Assembly (NCBI RefSeq): GCF_000621705.1
Contig: NZ_JHXO01000005.1
Location: forward strand, 310,001 to 374,000
Direction of reading: 5' to 3'
From: Prolixibacter bellariivorans ATCC BAA-1284
Lineage (GTDB): Bacteria; Bacteroidota; Bacteroidia; Bacteroidales; Prolixibacteraceae
Length of the DNA stretch: 64,000 nucleotides
Shown piece by piece: positions 8,101 to 16,360 of this stretch. The translations under genes and the position numbers were made by a program. Each line of letters opens with the position of its first letter. The stretch's first letter is position 1. Under the pieces are notes generated by a model. It did not search any database. It had not been told where the DNA came from and saw only the letters and a program-made list of their open reading frames with translations.

Positions 8101-8234
8101 TCTGTTCAATGAACTGTGTCAGTCTTAAGTTTCCACGGATGGGCACAGATTGTTTTCACTGATGTTCACGGATAGGTTTAAAATCTGTTTTTCTGTTTGT
8201 TCTGGCGGTGTTTTTTTGGTCGGCCGGTTGATTT

Positions 8235-8475
8235 CTACTCACCCCAACCCCTCTCTAACATAGAGATGGGCTTTGGCCGGTGGTTGTGATGGGGGGCGTA
8301 TTTTAATGGTTGTGCGGGAATGACCTTGGTCAGAATTTCACCCCTATATCCCCTGAAGGGGACTTTGGGGCCAGTGGTAAAAAGGTTGCCGAAAGTCTGA
8401 CCTCTTGCTTGCGTCTTATTTTTTAAATGCTTAACACTTATTTATTTTTAACTACTCACCCCAACCCCTTTCCAG
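8235..8475. repeat. Dispersed CCCCAACCCC element, partial copies 2-4
   Basis: ACTCACCCCAACCCCTCTCT recurs at 8238, followed by GGGCTTTGGCCGG as in copy 1. At 8341 lies CCCCTATATCCCCTGAAGGG then GGGGCC-GTGGTAAAAAGGTTGCCGAAAGTC (shared tail), and at 8436-8475 a CTTATTTATT-ACTACTCACCCCAACCCC head again. The order suggests at least two overlapping or decayed insertions. Confidence 0.6.
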
Positions 8476-8487
8476 GGACCTCATGGG

Positions 8488-9642
8488 TTACATTTCTATT
8501 GAATGCATTTCGGTTATTGGGACGATCGTGATGTCATTGCTTCGTTTTTGCCTGGTGTCTCCACCATAAATCAATATCCCCCCTTCGGTTTTTGTGAGTT
8601 TATTCCAGTAGCGGATTCCTTTGAAGAAATCATTGGTAATGGTTTGCCCGGATTTGATTTCGACGGGGACGCGCCGGTTGTTTATTTCAATCAGTAAATC
8701 GATTTCGTTGCCGGTGTTGTCGCGCCAAAAGAACAGGTTGTTTGTCTGGCCATTGTTATATCGTCGCTTCAGGAAGTCAACGATGACCAGGTTTTCAAAC
8801 AGGTTTCCCCTGAACGGATGCAGTGCCAGTTGGGAACTGTTTTCCACACCGAGCAAAGCCAGGGCCAGGCCGGTATCGTAAAAATAGAGTTTGGGCATTT
8901 TTACTATCCGCTTATTGAAATTTTTGTGATATGGTTGCAACCTGAAAACGATAAAACTGGTTTCCAATATCCCTATCCAGGAACCAATGGTTTTTACATC
9001 CACACCGACTTCGGTCGCCAGGCTGCTCATGTTCAGTAATTGACCTGTCCTTCCTGCACATAAGCGCAGAAAACGTTCGAACGCAAATAAGTCGGTAATG
9101 TTTTTCAATAAACGTACATCCCGCTCGATATATGTACGGATGTAATTGGCATAGAATTTTGCCGGTTCAACAGACTCATTGTAAAGAGCCGGATAACCTC
9201 CTTTGAATAAGCTTTGATTGTTATCCTGTTTCCCTTGCGTACTGATTTCTGCGAGGCTAAGCGGCAACAAAAACAGATAGGCGACCCTTCCGGCCAGACT
9301 TTGAGAGATGTTATCCTGCAGAAGAAAATTATTGGAGCCGGTTAAAATAAATAGGCCCTTATCATCATGTTCATCCAGTATTTGCTGGAGATAGGAGAAC
9401 AGTTCCGGTGCACGCTGTGCCTCATCTAATATGGCCCCATGGGGATAATTAGATAAAAAGCCTCTTGGATCTTCTACTGCAAACCGACGAATATCCGGAT
9501 TCTCCAAATTGACATACGGTTTTTGGCTAAACACCTTACGTACCAGGGTGGTTTTACCCGATTGCCGTGGACCTGTTACTGCAACTGCCTTAAACTGTTC
9601 GGCCAGTTTTATTAGTTCTTTTTCTGCTTCCCGATGTATCAT
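8488..9642 (-). CDS. AAA ATPase with C-terminal DUF4143-type domain
   Basis: 384 residues. N-terminal P-loop GPRQSGKTTLVRKVF (about 24-38), Walker B region AILDEAQRAPEL (about 90), and a sensor-like ILTGSNNFLL. The C-terminal part has KLYFYDTGLALALLGV and a PD-(D/E)xK-like nuclease pattern FFWRDNTGNEIDLLIE...VPVEIKSG. This is the common ATPase/DUF4143 family, abundant and often mobile in Bacteroidetes, Chlorobi and archaea; its function is not established. It lies between the hypothetical gene at 7023 and rmlB without link to the sugar pathway. Complete length; no sign of decay. Confidence 0.88.
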   Translation of the reverse strand: MIHREAEKELIKLAEQFKAVAVTGPRQSGKTTLVRKVFSQKPYVNLENPDIRRFAVEDPRGFLSNYPHGAILDEAQRAPELFSYLQQILDEHDDKGLFILTGSNNFLLQDNISQSLAGRVAYLFLLPLSLAEISTQGKQDNNQSLFKGGYPALYNESVEPAKFYANYIRTYIERDVRLLKNITDLFAFERFLRLCAGRTGQLLNMSSLATEVGVDVKTIGSWIGILETSFIVFRLQPYHKNFNKRIVKMPKLYFYDTGLALALLGVENSSQLALHPFRGNLFENLVIVDFLKRRYNNGQTNNLFFWRDNTGNEIDLLIEINNRRVPVEIKSGQTITNDFFKGIRYWNKLTKTEGGILIYGGDTRQKRSNDITIVPITEMHSIEM

Positions 9643-9960
9643 GGTATAAATTTACAATTCTGGATTTGGATTCCAAAATTGTAAAGAATCGAATACTATG
9701 CTTTCAGAAGAGGTTCACATTCGGGGCGGATATGTTGTTGCGTCGCACATGTTAATGCCGAGTCGGACAAGCAGAGAAGGGGAGATTGGGTGAGTGAGAG
9801 AAATGGAGAAGCGAAGAATTGGTGATGGGTAAGGCGAACAGTCAAAAGTAAAACGGCAAAGGGGAAAAGGAATGGGGTTTAGCTAACATATTTCATCTTT
9901 TCCGGTCGATATTAGATAACCACTGTCAGGGTACAAGACCACTGACACGGTGTGGAAAAG
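9643..9960. other. Intergenic stretch of purine-rich repeat words
   Basis: No gene seen. About 9775-9880 is a purine-rich word tract (GGGGAGATTGGGTGAGTGAG, AGAAATGGAGAAGCG, AGTCAAAAGTAAAACGGC) of the same style as 632-720 and 12030-12066. Confidence 0.5.
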
Positions 9961-9961
9961 G

Positions 9962-9998
9962 CATAAAAAAAGCCGGCTGAGTTGGTTATTCAGCCGGC
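9962..9998 (-). terminator. Intrinsic terminator after rmlB
   Basis: GCCGGCTGA (9972-9980) pairs with TCAGCCGGC (9990-9998), 9-base loop. On the minus strand the stem is followed by seven T residues (complement of AAAAAAA at 9964-9971). It lies 28 bases past the rmlB stop, and so likely ends the main capsule transcript here, separating it from the gmd-fcl-manC block. Confidence 0.85.
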
Positions 9999-10025
9999 GT
10001 TGCTATTGTGTGTTTTTTTGTTGTG

Positions 10026-11054
10026 TTACTTCTTCGTGTATTTCTCCAAATACCAATCGACTGTTTTGATGATGCCGGACTCGAAGTTTTCGTCGGCTTG
10101 CCAGCCGAGTTGGGTTTCGATCTTGGTGGCATCGATGGCGTAGCGGCGATCGTGGCCGGCCCGGTCGGTGACAAAGGTGATGAGGTCGGCATACTTTTTC
10201 CCGTCATTACGCGGTGCCCGTTCATCGAGCAGCTGACAGATATGATTCACGATGAACAGATTATCGCGTTCGTTTCGGCCGCCAATGTTATAGGTTTCAC
10301 CGGATTTTCCTTTCTGTTCCACCAGGTCGATTCCTTTGCAGTGATCGAGTACATATAACCAGTCGCGGATGTTTTTGCCATCACCATAGATGGGGATGGG
10401 CTGTTCAGACAATGCTTTCCGGATGATGGTCGGGATGAGCTTCTCATCGTGTTGTTTGGGACCATAGTTGTTGGAACAATTGCTGGTGGTTACATTCATT
10501 CCGTAGGTATGGAAATAAGCCCGGACAATCAGATCGGAACTGGCTTTTGATGCGGAATAGGGACTGTTAGGCGCATAGGGCGTGGTTTCTTCGAACAGGC
10601 CTTCGGCACCCAGCGTTCCGTAAACCTCATCGGTTGAGATATGGTGGAAACGGCATGTTTCGTAACCCGGTTTTACCGTGAAGGGTTTTTCCATCCACTG
10701 TTTGTAGGCTACATCCAGCAGGTTGAAAGTACCATTCACGTTGGTGCGGATGAAAACTTCGGGGCCGGTGATGGAGTTGTCGACATGCGACTCGGCGGCA
10801 AAATGGAAAACGCCCCGAATATCGTATTTGGCAAAGAGGTATTCCACCAGTTCGCGGTTGCCAATATCTCCTTTGACCAACTCATAGCGCTCGTGGTTTT
10901 CCACCTCGGAGAGGTTGTTCAGGTCTCCTGCATAGGTCAGTTTGTCAAGGTTGATGATGAAAGCTTCCGGATGGGCTTCCAGGTAATAGGGAATGAAGTT
11001 GGCGCCAATGAATCCGGCACCGCCGGTAACTAGGATGTGTTGCATTTTTATCAT
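10026..11054 (-). CDS. rmlB: dTDP-glucose 4,6-dehydratase
   Basis: 342 residues from the ATG at 11054 (MIKMQHILVTGGAGFIG), which has an AGGAA-like site about 9 bases upstream; the open frame continues upstream but that extension is unlike the family. It removes water from dTDP-glucose to give dTDP-4-keto-6-deoxyglucose. Motifs: TGGAGFIGANFI near the N-terminus, HISTDEVYGTLG (catalytic Thr-Asp-Glu) at about 125-136, and YSASKASSD (YxxxK) at about 160. The product feeds RmlC and the VioA-like aminotransferase. Followed by a strong terminator at 9962-9998. The C-terminal region WQADENFESGIIKTVDWYL is typical. Confidence 0.95.
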   Translation of the reverse strand: MIKMQHILVTGGAGFIGANFIPYYLEAHPEAFIINLDKLTYAGDLNNLSEVENHERYELVKGDIGNRELVEYLFAKYDIRGVFHFAAESHVDNSITGPEVFIRTNVNGTFNLLDVAYKQWMEKPFTVKPGYETCRFHHISTDEVYGTLGAEGLFEETTPYAPNSPYSASKASSDLIVRAYFHTYGMNVTTSNCSNNYGPKQHDEKLIPTIIRKALSEQPIPIYGDGKNIRDWLYVLDHCKGIDLVEQKGKSGETYNIGGRNERDNLFIVNHICQLLDERAPRNDGKKYADLITFVTDRAGHDRRYAIDATKIETQLGWQADENFESGIIKTVDWYLEKYTKK

Positions 11055-11441
11055 GTTTTTATTCCTTTGAATTGCGATCAAAAGAACTAATGAGTGATAT
11101 TTATTTGTTATACCTCTCGAGGATTCTGCCCTCAAGCCGGACGGGCTTTTCATTTTTCTCCTTAGATGAGAAAAACGAAACAAAAAGAATCAAGTCAAAG
11201 TGATTCCTTTCCTCCCGCGTCATGATTTTTTCTTGCGGACCCACTGTCCGGAATCCCCGCCAAAAATCAATCCCGCTCTCGCCGGCCCTGTGAAATATGA
11301 AATTGATTTCACTGGGCTGGCCCGGACGACTTTGACGGGCCTACCCGCTTTTCGCCTGTTGGCGAAGTGGGGGACTTGAGGGCGAATGGGAGAAGGGGCG
11401 ATTTAAGCCTTTCTCAATGTTCGTTAGCCAGTTCCTGTGAA
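11055..11441. other. Intergenic region holding a MITE-like inverted-repeat element
   Basis: Between rmlC and rmlB, no gene. Most of it is the candidate element at 11128-11383, followed by a GGGCGAATGGGAGAAGGGGC word (11381-11400). Confidence 0.5.
11128..11383. mobile_element. Candidate MITE-like element (about 256 bp)
   Basis: Bounded by inverted 9-mers GCCCTCAAG (11128-11136) and CTTGAGGGC (11375-11383). The interior is unlike its neighbours: a TTTTCATTTTTCTC stretch, AACGAAACAAAAAGAATCAAG, and GC-rich blocks (CCGGACGGGC, GGGCTGGCCCGGACG). No open frame of note. No clear target-site duplication was found, so mobility is an inference from the terminal repeats and the position in a gene gap. 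Confidence 0.4.
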
Positions 11442-11996
11442 TTAGTATTTAAAAGGATTATCTGTTTCGTTCAATGGTTTTAAAGCTTCGTCTTTTGCTG
11501 AAAGCTTTACTTCTGCTTCATCGATTTGCCAGTCGACGTTGATTTCCGGATCGTTCCAGGCAATGCCACCATCGTGGTCAGGTGCATAGACATTGTCTAC
11601 TTTGTATGCAAAGGTGGCCGTTTCACTCAATACCACAAAGCCATGGGCAAAACCGCGGGGAATGAATAGCTGGTGCTTATTTTCTCCTGTCAGTTTTACC
11701 GCCACGTATTGTTTATAGGTCGGTGAACCCAGGCGCAGATCGACGGCTACATCCAGTACTTCTCCTTCGATGCAGCGGACGAGTTTGGCCTGGGCAAATG
11801 GCGGACGTTGGAAATGGAGTCCGCGCAGAACACCACGTGTTGAACGGGATTCGTTGTCCTGCACAAAGTTGATGTTGCCAATATGTTGTTCAAATTCTTT
11901 CTGACTGAATGATTCAAAAAAATACCCGCGTGCGTCGCCGAAAACTTTCGGTTCGATGATGAAAACACCGGGGATGGATGTTTTGGTGAAGGTCAT
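11442..11996 (-). CDS. rmlC: dTDP-4-dehydrorhamnose 3,5-epimerase
   Basis: 184 residues from the ATG at 11996 (MTFTKTSIPGVFIIEP); the longer frame to 12029 would start at TTG and adds residues not seen in the family. RmlC is a cupin that epimerises dTDP-4-keto-6-deoxyglucose at C3 and C5. FGDARGYFFESF, the catalytic His in RGLHFQ (about 60) and the FIPRGFAHGFVVLS segment (about 115-128) are all present. No rmlD lies in the window, so the rhamnose pathway is not closed here; either rmlD is elsewhere or the epimerised keto sugar goes to another enzyme. Confidence 0.95.
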   Translation of the reverse strand: MTFTKTSIPGVFIIEPKVFGDARGYFFESFSQKEFEQHIGNINFVQDNESRSTRGVLRGLHFQRPPFAQAKLVRCIEGEVLDVAVDLRLGSPTYKQYVAVKLTGENKHQLFIPRGFAHGFVVLSETATFAYKVDNVYAPDHDGGIAWNDPEINVDWQIDEAEVKLSAKDEALKPLNETDNPFKY

Positions 11997-12029
11997 GGGT
12001 TCAATATTTTTTGAAATGCTTTTTATCAA

Positions 12030-12065
12030 GTGAATGGGCGATGGGGCGACTAGCGATGGGGCGAT
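12030..12065. repeat. GCGATGGGGCGA word tract next to four-helix pseudogene
   Basis: AATGGGCGATGGGGCGACTA followed by GCGATGGGGCGATTTAG: two tandem GCGATGGGGCGA words. A related tract lies on the other side of the pseudogene at 12458-12490 and at 11381-11400. Confidence 0.6.
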
Positions 12066-12440
12066 TTAGTGGCACCATTTATCAGGATTGTTAGCCATCA
12101 GTACGAGTTGGGACAGAACATGGTCATAGGCATCGTACAAACGGTCATAATCCGATAGTTCAATATAATTGAAGGATTTGGCAAAGTCGAGCCAAACCTG
12201 GGTTTCGGCGGCTTCACTTTCGGCATCCGATAGTTTCTAGACGAAATGTTTGGGATATTTTCTTTTTCGATAAGCTTCAGCAATATTGGCAGCGACCGAA
12301 CGTGAACTTCTACGAACCTGATCGGTTAATGAATATTTCTCTTCAGCCGGAAAATTCTTAGACAGTTGGTAAATTTCCAATGCCGCCTGAAATGCTGCCT
12401 GATAAACCCGAAGCTCTTTATGTGTCTTTATCGTCTCCAA
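12066..12440 (-). pseudogene. Four-helix-bundle protein gene with in-frame amber codon, copy 2
   Basis: The reading frame from the ATG at 12440 gives METIKTHKELRVYQAAFQ...RSSRSVAANIAEAYRKRKYPKHFV, then TAG at 12237-12239, then continues in the same frame as KLSDAESEAAETQVWLDFAKSF to a TAA at 12066. Across the stop the sequence matches the family continuously (usual pattern PKHFVSKLSDADxEAxETQVWLDFA), so a single base change (TCG to TAG would do) interrupts a complete 124-codon gene. Either a recent pseudogene or a gene expressed only with amber suppression. Purine-rich GCGATGGGG words lie on one side (12030-12066) and complementary-style CCCCCACTCGCCCTTTCTCC words on the other (12458-12480). 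Confidence 0.85.
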
Positions 12441-12538
12441 TTTAATGAGCTCTATTTATGTCCCCCACTCGCCCTTTCTCCCACTCGTCTATTCTCTTGA
12501 TTTGTTATCAATCTTTTTTTTGTCAGTTATCCCAGCAT

Positions 12539-13417
12539 TTACTTTTCAGCGACCAGCTGTAACAGGTACTGCCCGTAACCGTTTTTCTTCAACGGTTCGG
12601 CAAGTTTGCGGACCTGGTCGGCATCAATGTAGCCCATCTTGTAGGCGATTTCTTCGATGCAGGCGATTTTGAGACCCTGGCGGGTTTCGACGGTTTGGAT
12701 GAACTGGCTGGCATCGAGGAAGGATTCGTGCGTACCGGTATCGAGCCAGGCATAGCCACGGCCCATCAGTTCCACCTTTAAGCGGCCTTCGTCCAGATAG
12801 TGCTGGTTGACGGTGGTAATTTCGTATTCTCCGCGGGTGGAAGGTTGAATGTTTTTGGCAACGTCCACCACGTCGTTGGTGTAAAAGTAGAGACCCACCA
12901 CTGCATAGTTGGACGCTGGTTTTTCCGGTTTCTCCTCGATGGACGTGACATTGCCTTCCTTATCGAATGTGGCCACTCCGTAACGCTCCGGGTCGTTCAC
13001 ATAGTATCCAAATACAGTGGGTTTGCCCTCTTCTTCTATATTATGGCGAGCTTGTTTCATTAAATCTACCAGGCCGTGGCCATAAAAGATGTTATCACCC
13101 AACACCATGCAGACGCTATCGTCTCCAATGAATTCTTCACCAATCGTGAATGCCTGGGCCAAACCGTCCGGACTCGGTTGTTCCTTGTAACTAAACTGCA
13201 TTCCCAAATCTTTTCCACTTCCCAGTAGTTTTTCAAAACCGGGCAGGTCTTCTGGTGTGGAGATGATGAGGATTTCCCTGATGCCCGCCAGCATGAGCAC
13301 TGACAAGGGGTAATAGATCATCGGTTTGTCAAAAATGGGTAGCAGTTGCTTGGAAATCCCCTTGGTGATGGGGTAGAGACGCGTGCCGGACCCGCCGGCG
13401 AGGATGATGCCTTTCAT
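12539..13417 (-). CDS. rmlA: Glucose-1-phosphate thymidylyltransferase
   Basis: 292 residues from the ATG at 13417 ([20 protein letters not shown]), the canonical family start; a longer frame to 13468 adds 17 residues without family match. It makes dTDP-glucose from dTTP and glucose-1-phosphate, the first step for the dTDP-sugars. The GGSGTRLYP signature is at residues 8-16, followed by [28 protein letters not shown] (metal/substrate region) is near residue 110. Ordinary length. It is followed by the four-helix pseudogene and then rmlC and rmlB. Confidence 0.96.
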   Translation of the reverse strand: MKGIILAGGSGTRLYPITKGISKQLLPIFDKPMIYYPLSVLMLAGIREILIISTPEDLPGFEKLLGSGKDLGMQFSYKEQPSPDGLAQAFTIGEEFIGDDSVCMVLGDNIFYGHGLVDLMKQARHNIEEEGKPTVFGYYVNDPERYGVATFDKEGNVTSIEEKPEKPASNYAVVGLYFYTNDVVDVAKNIQPSTRGEYEITTVNQHYLDEGRLKVELMGRGYAWLDTGTHESFLDASQFIQTVETRQGLKIACIEEIAYKMGYIDADQVRKLAEPLKKNGYGQYLLQLVAEK

Positions 13418-13474
13418 ATGGAAACGATTTTTAGTTTTTTTGATGTAAAAAGAATTAAGGTAGGTCATTATGTT

Positions 13475-14686
13475 TTATCGTGAAACTTCTTTTATTATTT
13501 CATACATTTTTTTAGATAGTACCTTTCGATCATAGTCTTTGGCCAGTTGGGCGCCTCCTTTTTTACATTGTAGATATAATGCTTTATCGGTCACCAAAGC
13601 GTTTAATTTCTCGAGAAAATCTTTTTCATTCTCCGGGTCGAAGCAAACGCCTGCGTTGTATTGTTCTATCATGCCTTTTGATTCTCCCTCGACGCCCAGC
13701 AGAATTGGGATTTCCATAGCCGCGTTTTCGAAAATTTTCGATGGAATTACAGTATGGAACAGAGGTGATTTCTTTAGGTTGATTAGTGAAATATCGAGGA
13801 TGGATATATATCGTTTTACCTGATCTTTGGGGACGGGATTCAGCATGGTGACGTTAGACAATTTCATCTCCTTGTGTTGTTCCAAAAGTTTTTTCTTTTC
13901 TGCTCCCGTTCCGAGCAGAATGAAGTGGATGTCTTTATTTTCTAGTTTGCCAGCACAATTCAAGATGAAATCGAGTTTGTGTGCCATTCCATGTGTTCCA
14001 ATATAACCCACCACGATTTTATTTTCCAATTGCAGCTCCTTTAGCAATTCTGCGTCTTTGGGTAGCGGATTATACAGGTCCATGTTTGCACCATTTTTTA
14101 CCACTTTTATCTTCTCAGAATCAACGCCCTTTGTTTCAATGGCTTTTTTGAATGCATCGGTAACCACGACAATTTTTGCTGCTTTTTTGTAACAACGACG
14201 TTCCTGCCATTCAAAGTGACGGAGAATCCAATTGTCTTTCATTGCACCCACCGTTTTAATGGATTCGGGCCAGAGGTCCCGTACCTCCATGATCCAGGGG
14301 GTTCGTTTCCAGAAAGCGAGATTTCTTCCCGATAGTGCCGTGAAAAACTGTGGTGATGTAGCTATAATCAAGTCCGTCTTAATGAACAGGCCAGCCATGA
14401 ATGCCCTTATGGCATATGAAATGTAATCCAATGTCCGTTTAACGAATCCTTCATTGGCTGTGATGTAACTCCAAACCCGGATCACCTTAATGCCATCGAT
14501 CCATTCTACGGCTTTCCATTTGTTTTTGTAACCGGCATATATTTTCCCTTCCGGAAAGTTCGGAAAGCAGGTTATCACTGTGACTTCGGCCCCCATTTTC
14601 ACCCACTCACGACAGTGTTCGTAAGTGCGGGTAGCTGGTGCATTTACTTCCGGCGGGAAGTTATCGGTTAGAAATAAGATTTTCAT
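13475..14686 (-). CDS. Glycosyltransferase family 4 (WbuB-like)
   Basis: 403 residues, GT-B fold. N-terminal acceptor domain starts MKILFLTDNFPPEVNAPATR; the GT4 C-terminal domain shows VVGYIGTHGMAHKLDF (about 225) and a degenerate nucleotide-sugar site with the IPSKIFENAAMEIPILLGVEGES motif (E-x7-E, about 320). This pattern resembles WbuB, an aminosugar (FucNAc) transferase of O-antigen loci; the donor in this organism is not known. Seven bases from the heparinase-like gene upstream, so the two are translationally close. Confidence 0.85.
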   Translation of the reverse strand: MKILFLTDNFPPEVNAPATRTYEHCREWVKMGAEVTVITCFPNFPEGKIYAGYKNKWKAVEWIDGIKVIRVWSYITANEGFVKRTLDYISYAIRAFMAGLFIKTDLIIATSPQFFTALSGRNLAFWKRTPWIMEVRDLWPESIKTVGAMKDNWILRHFEWQERRCYKKAAKIVVVTDAFKKAIETKGVDSEKIKVVKNGANMDLYNPLPKDAELLKELQLENKIVVGYIGTHGMAHKLDFILNCAGKLENKDIHFILLGTGAEKKKLLEQHKEMKLSNVTMLNPVPKDQVKRYISILDISLINLKKSPLFHTVIPSKIFENAAMEIPILLGVEGESKGMIEQYNAGVCFDPENEKDFLEKLNALVTDKALYLQCKKGGAQLAKDYDRKVLSKKMYEIIKEVSR

Positions 14687-14692
14687 TGGATA

Positions 14693-16360
14693 TTATGCGG
14701 TTGCAATAATGGTATTTAATTCTTTGTTAAAGCGTATTTCAATTTTGTAATTATCTGCACAACGATTATACCCATCGGGTATTTTTGTCTGAATCAATCG
14801 AACAGATTCTGCATTTTGAAACGAGATAAAAATTCCCTCTATTTTGATGCTTTGTTGATTTTGGATAGGGGTTAAACCGCGCCCCAACCAAATATGTGCT
14901 TTCCCCTCTGTTATTTTGCCCTCAAGCATATCATTTATCAGAATTTGATTTTCATCAAATTGCCATTCTCGTTTGTGTGTGGTTCCTAAACTCTTATACC
15001 CATCGTGTTGCGCAATGATTCGCTGGTTGTTGTCTTCAATAATCTTCACTTCGGCCCGTTTGGCGACTCGGAAGGATGACCAGATTTTCGATGAATCTTT
15101 GTCCTGGACAGTGACTGTATTGTGTGCAGACGTTCCTCGCTCTTTTAACCTTGTTTTGCCTGCGTCATAGGTAGAGATACCTGTGTCAACTATGATGGGC
15201 TGATTATTGACATTCAAAACAAAGTTGGAGGTGTCGGCATGAGCGTGCCCGGGTTGGTAGGATGGGCCAATAGGGCCGATATCGACTAAGCACTCATAAT
15301 TTTCACCATTATAACGGCGATATCCTGATTGAGAGAGGCACGAATTATAAAAATTTTCGCAAATGTCACGAATTTCCTCCTCAGATAAGAGTTTTAGACG
15401 AATAGCATAGTTGTTTATTTCCTTTGTTGCAGGAGCTATACCCGGCGCTGCATCATTCAATAAGGGGACTTCTCCATTGGAGAAGGTCATAGCGTTCAGC
15501 CATTGCAACATTTTCTGTGCCTTCAATTGCATCAGAGAACTTAGTTCATCCTGATCCTGGAATACGTCGTTATGGCTGATCAGGTTGATGCAATCCAATA
15601 GTCTATCAAGCAAAATTTGGTGGTACATGGTACTTAACTCAAAATGCCCACCATCTTCCAATATCTGTTCCTCCAGTTCCTTTTCCAGTATTTTCTTTGC
15701 CTTTGAAAAGAATTTTCTGTCTCTAAAATAGTAGGCACCATACAACAGACTCATAGCATCTTCCAGCAAGTGATTACCCAGAAGGTGGTACTCCAGGTTG
15801 TTGAGGAGGATATGGTATTGGGCGTATAAGGAATTGTTGATGGTGATCAGTGATGAGTGGTCAGTGAGCTGTGGATGATGTAGAGACAGGAACTTAATCC
15901 AATTGATACCTCTCAATGCAATTGGGTAAGGTTCCTGACCTGTAGAATTTGGTGGTAAATTATGAATGAACCTTTCAATGAGCTTTATCCCTGTTGCTAT
16001 GTCCATATTGGGCTGCAACAGATAATCCATGTAGTTGAGGTTATATGCCCAAAGTTTGCCATACTGTGCCAGGTTCCAATCGAATTCTTCCGGAAATGAG
16101 TGAGAAATATTTAAAAAGGTAAATTTGCCGGCCTTATAGCTTTCTGATTTTGCAAGCCAGGGCACCAACTTTACAGGTGTAGCTTCTGATGGTATACTTA
16201 GCGAATCATTAAACCGCAATAGCTGCCTCATCTTATGACGAATCCGGTACCAAAGCTGGTACCGGAGCTGAATGGGTTTGAGGTGTTTTACTGTATGATA
16301 ATATTTGGAAATATCCACTTGAATACTGATTTGAATTGATTGGTCAAGTTTATATTTCAA
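14693..16360 (-). CDS. Heparinase II/III-like (alginate lyase fold) protein
   Basis: 555 residues. The N-terminal half is an alpha/alpha toroid (WNLAQYGKLWAYNLNYMDYLL, ALRGINWIKFL, GNHLLEDAMSLLYGAYYF) and the C-terminal half is the beta-sheet domain with GHAHADTSNFVLNVNNQPI and GTSAHNTVTVQ. This family lies in capsule and O-antigen loci together with a bi-domain dehydrogenase and a WbuB-like transferase, as here, but has no signal peptide, so a cytoplasmic or lipid-linked substrate is possible; function is not established. The start overlaps the dehydrogenase stop by 11 bases. One oddity: PQLTDHSSLITINNSL (DNA about 15833-15872) is the translation of the GATCAGTGGTCAGTG word and lies between conserved helices. 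Confidence 0.82.
   Translation of the reverse strand: MKYKLDQSIQISIQVDISKYYHTVKHLKPIQLRYQLWYRIRHKMRQLLRFNDSLSIPSEATPVKLVPWLAKSESYKAGKFTFLNISHSFPEEFDWNLAQYGKLWAYNLNYMDYLLQPNMDIATGIKLIERFIHNLPPNSTGQEPYPIALRGINWIKFLSLHHPQLTDHSSLITINNSLYAQYHILLNNLEYHLLGNHLLEDAMSLLYGAYYFRDRKFFSKAKKILEKELEEQILEDGGHFELSTMYHQILLDRLLDCINLISHNDVFQDQDELSSLMQLKAQKMLQWLNAMTFSNGEVPLLNDAAPGIAPATKEINNYAIRLKLLSEEEIRDICENFYNSCLSQSGYRRYNGENYECLVDIGPIGPSYQPGHAHADTSNFVLNVNNQPIIVDTGISTYDAGKTRLKERGTSAHNTVTVQDKDSSKIWSSFRVAKRAEVKIIEDNNQRIIAQHDGYKSLGTTHKREWQFDENQILINDMLEGKITEGKAHIWLGRGLTPIQNQQSIKIEGIFISFQNAESVRLIQTKIPDGYNRCADNYKIEIRFNKELNTIIATA
15833..15872 (-). repeat. GATCAGTGATGAGTGGTCAGTG repeat inside the heparinase-like gene
   Basis: Plus strand GTTGATGGTGATCAGTGATG then AGTGGTCAGTGAGCTG. 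It is the same word as in the intergenic tracts at 27440-27475 and 27881-27920, and encodes QLTDHSSLITIN in frame. Confidence 0.65.

Larger units (their letters stand above)
7677..8487. other. Intergenic region rich in repeats, no gene supported
   Basis: About 810 bases. It contains a four-copy tandem repeat of about 42 bases (7953-8100), a CACGGATGGGCACAGATT word (about 8138-8175), and three pieces of the CCCCAACCCC element (8235-8290, 8341-8412, 8436-8475). Open frames here are translations of the tandem repeat and have no recognisable protein family. Confidence 0.6.

Noticed and set aside
7924-8109. Minus-strand open frame of 61 codons with repeated GDILF-AH-KTCS units
   Set aside because: It is the translation of the 42-base tandem repeat; unit length varies and there is no known family.
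8488-9642. ATPase as toxin-antitoxin or defence component
   Set aside because: No partner gene lies next to it; only the generic AAA/DUF4143 assignment is supported.
9955-10400. Possible rRNA/tRNA or riboswitch hairpins next to rmlB
   Set aside because: The stem at 9972-9998 has a T tract on the minus strand and is a normal terminator; there is no conserved RNA core.
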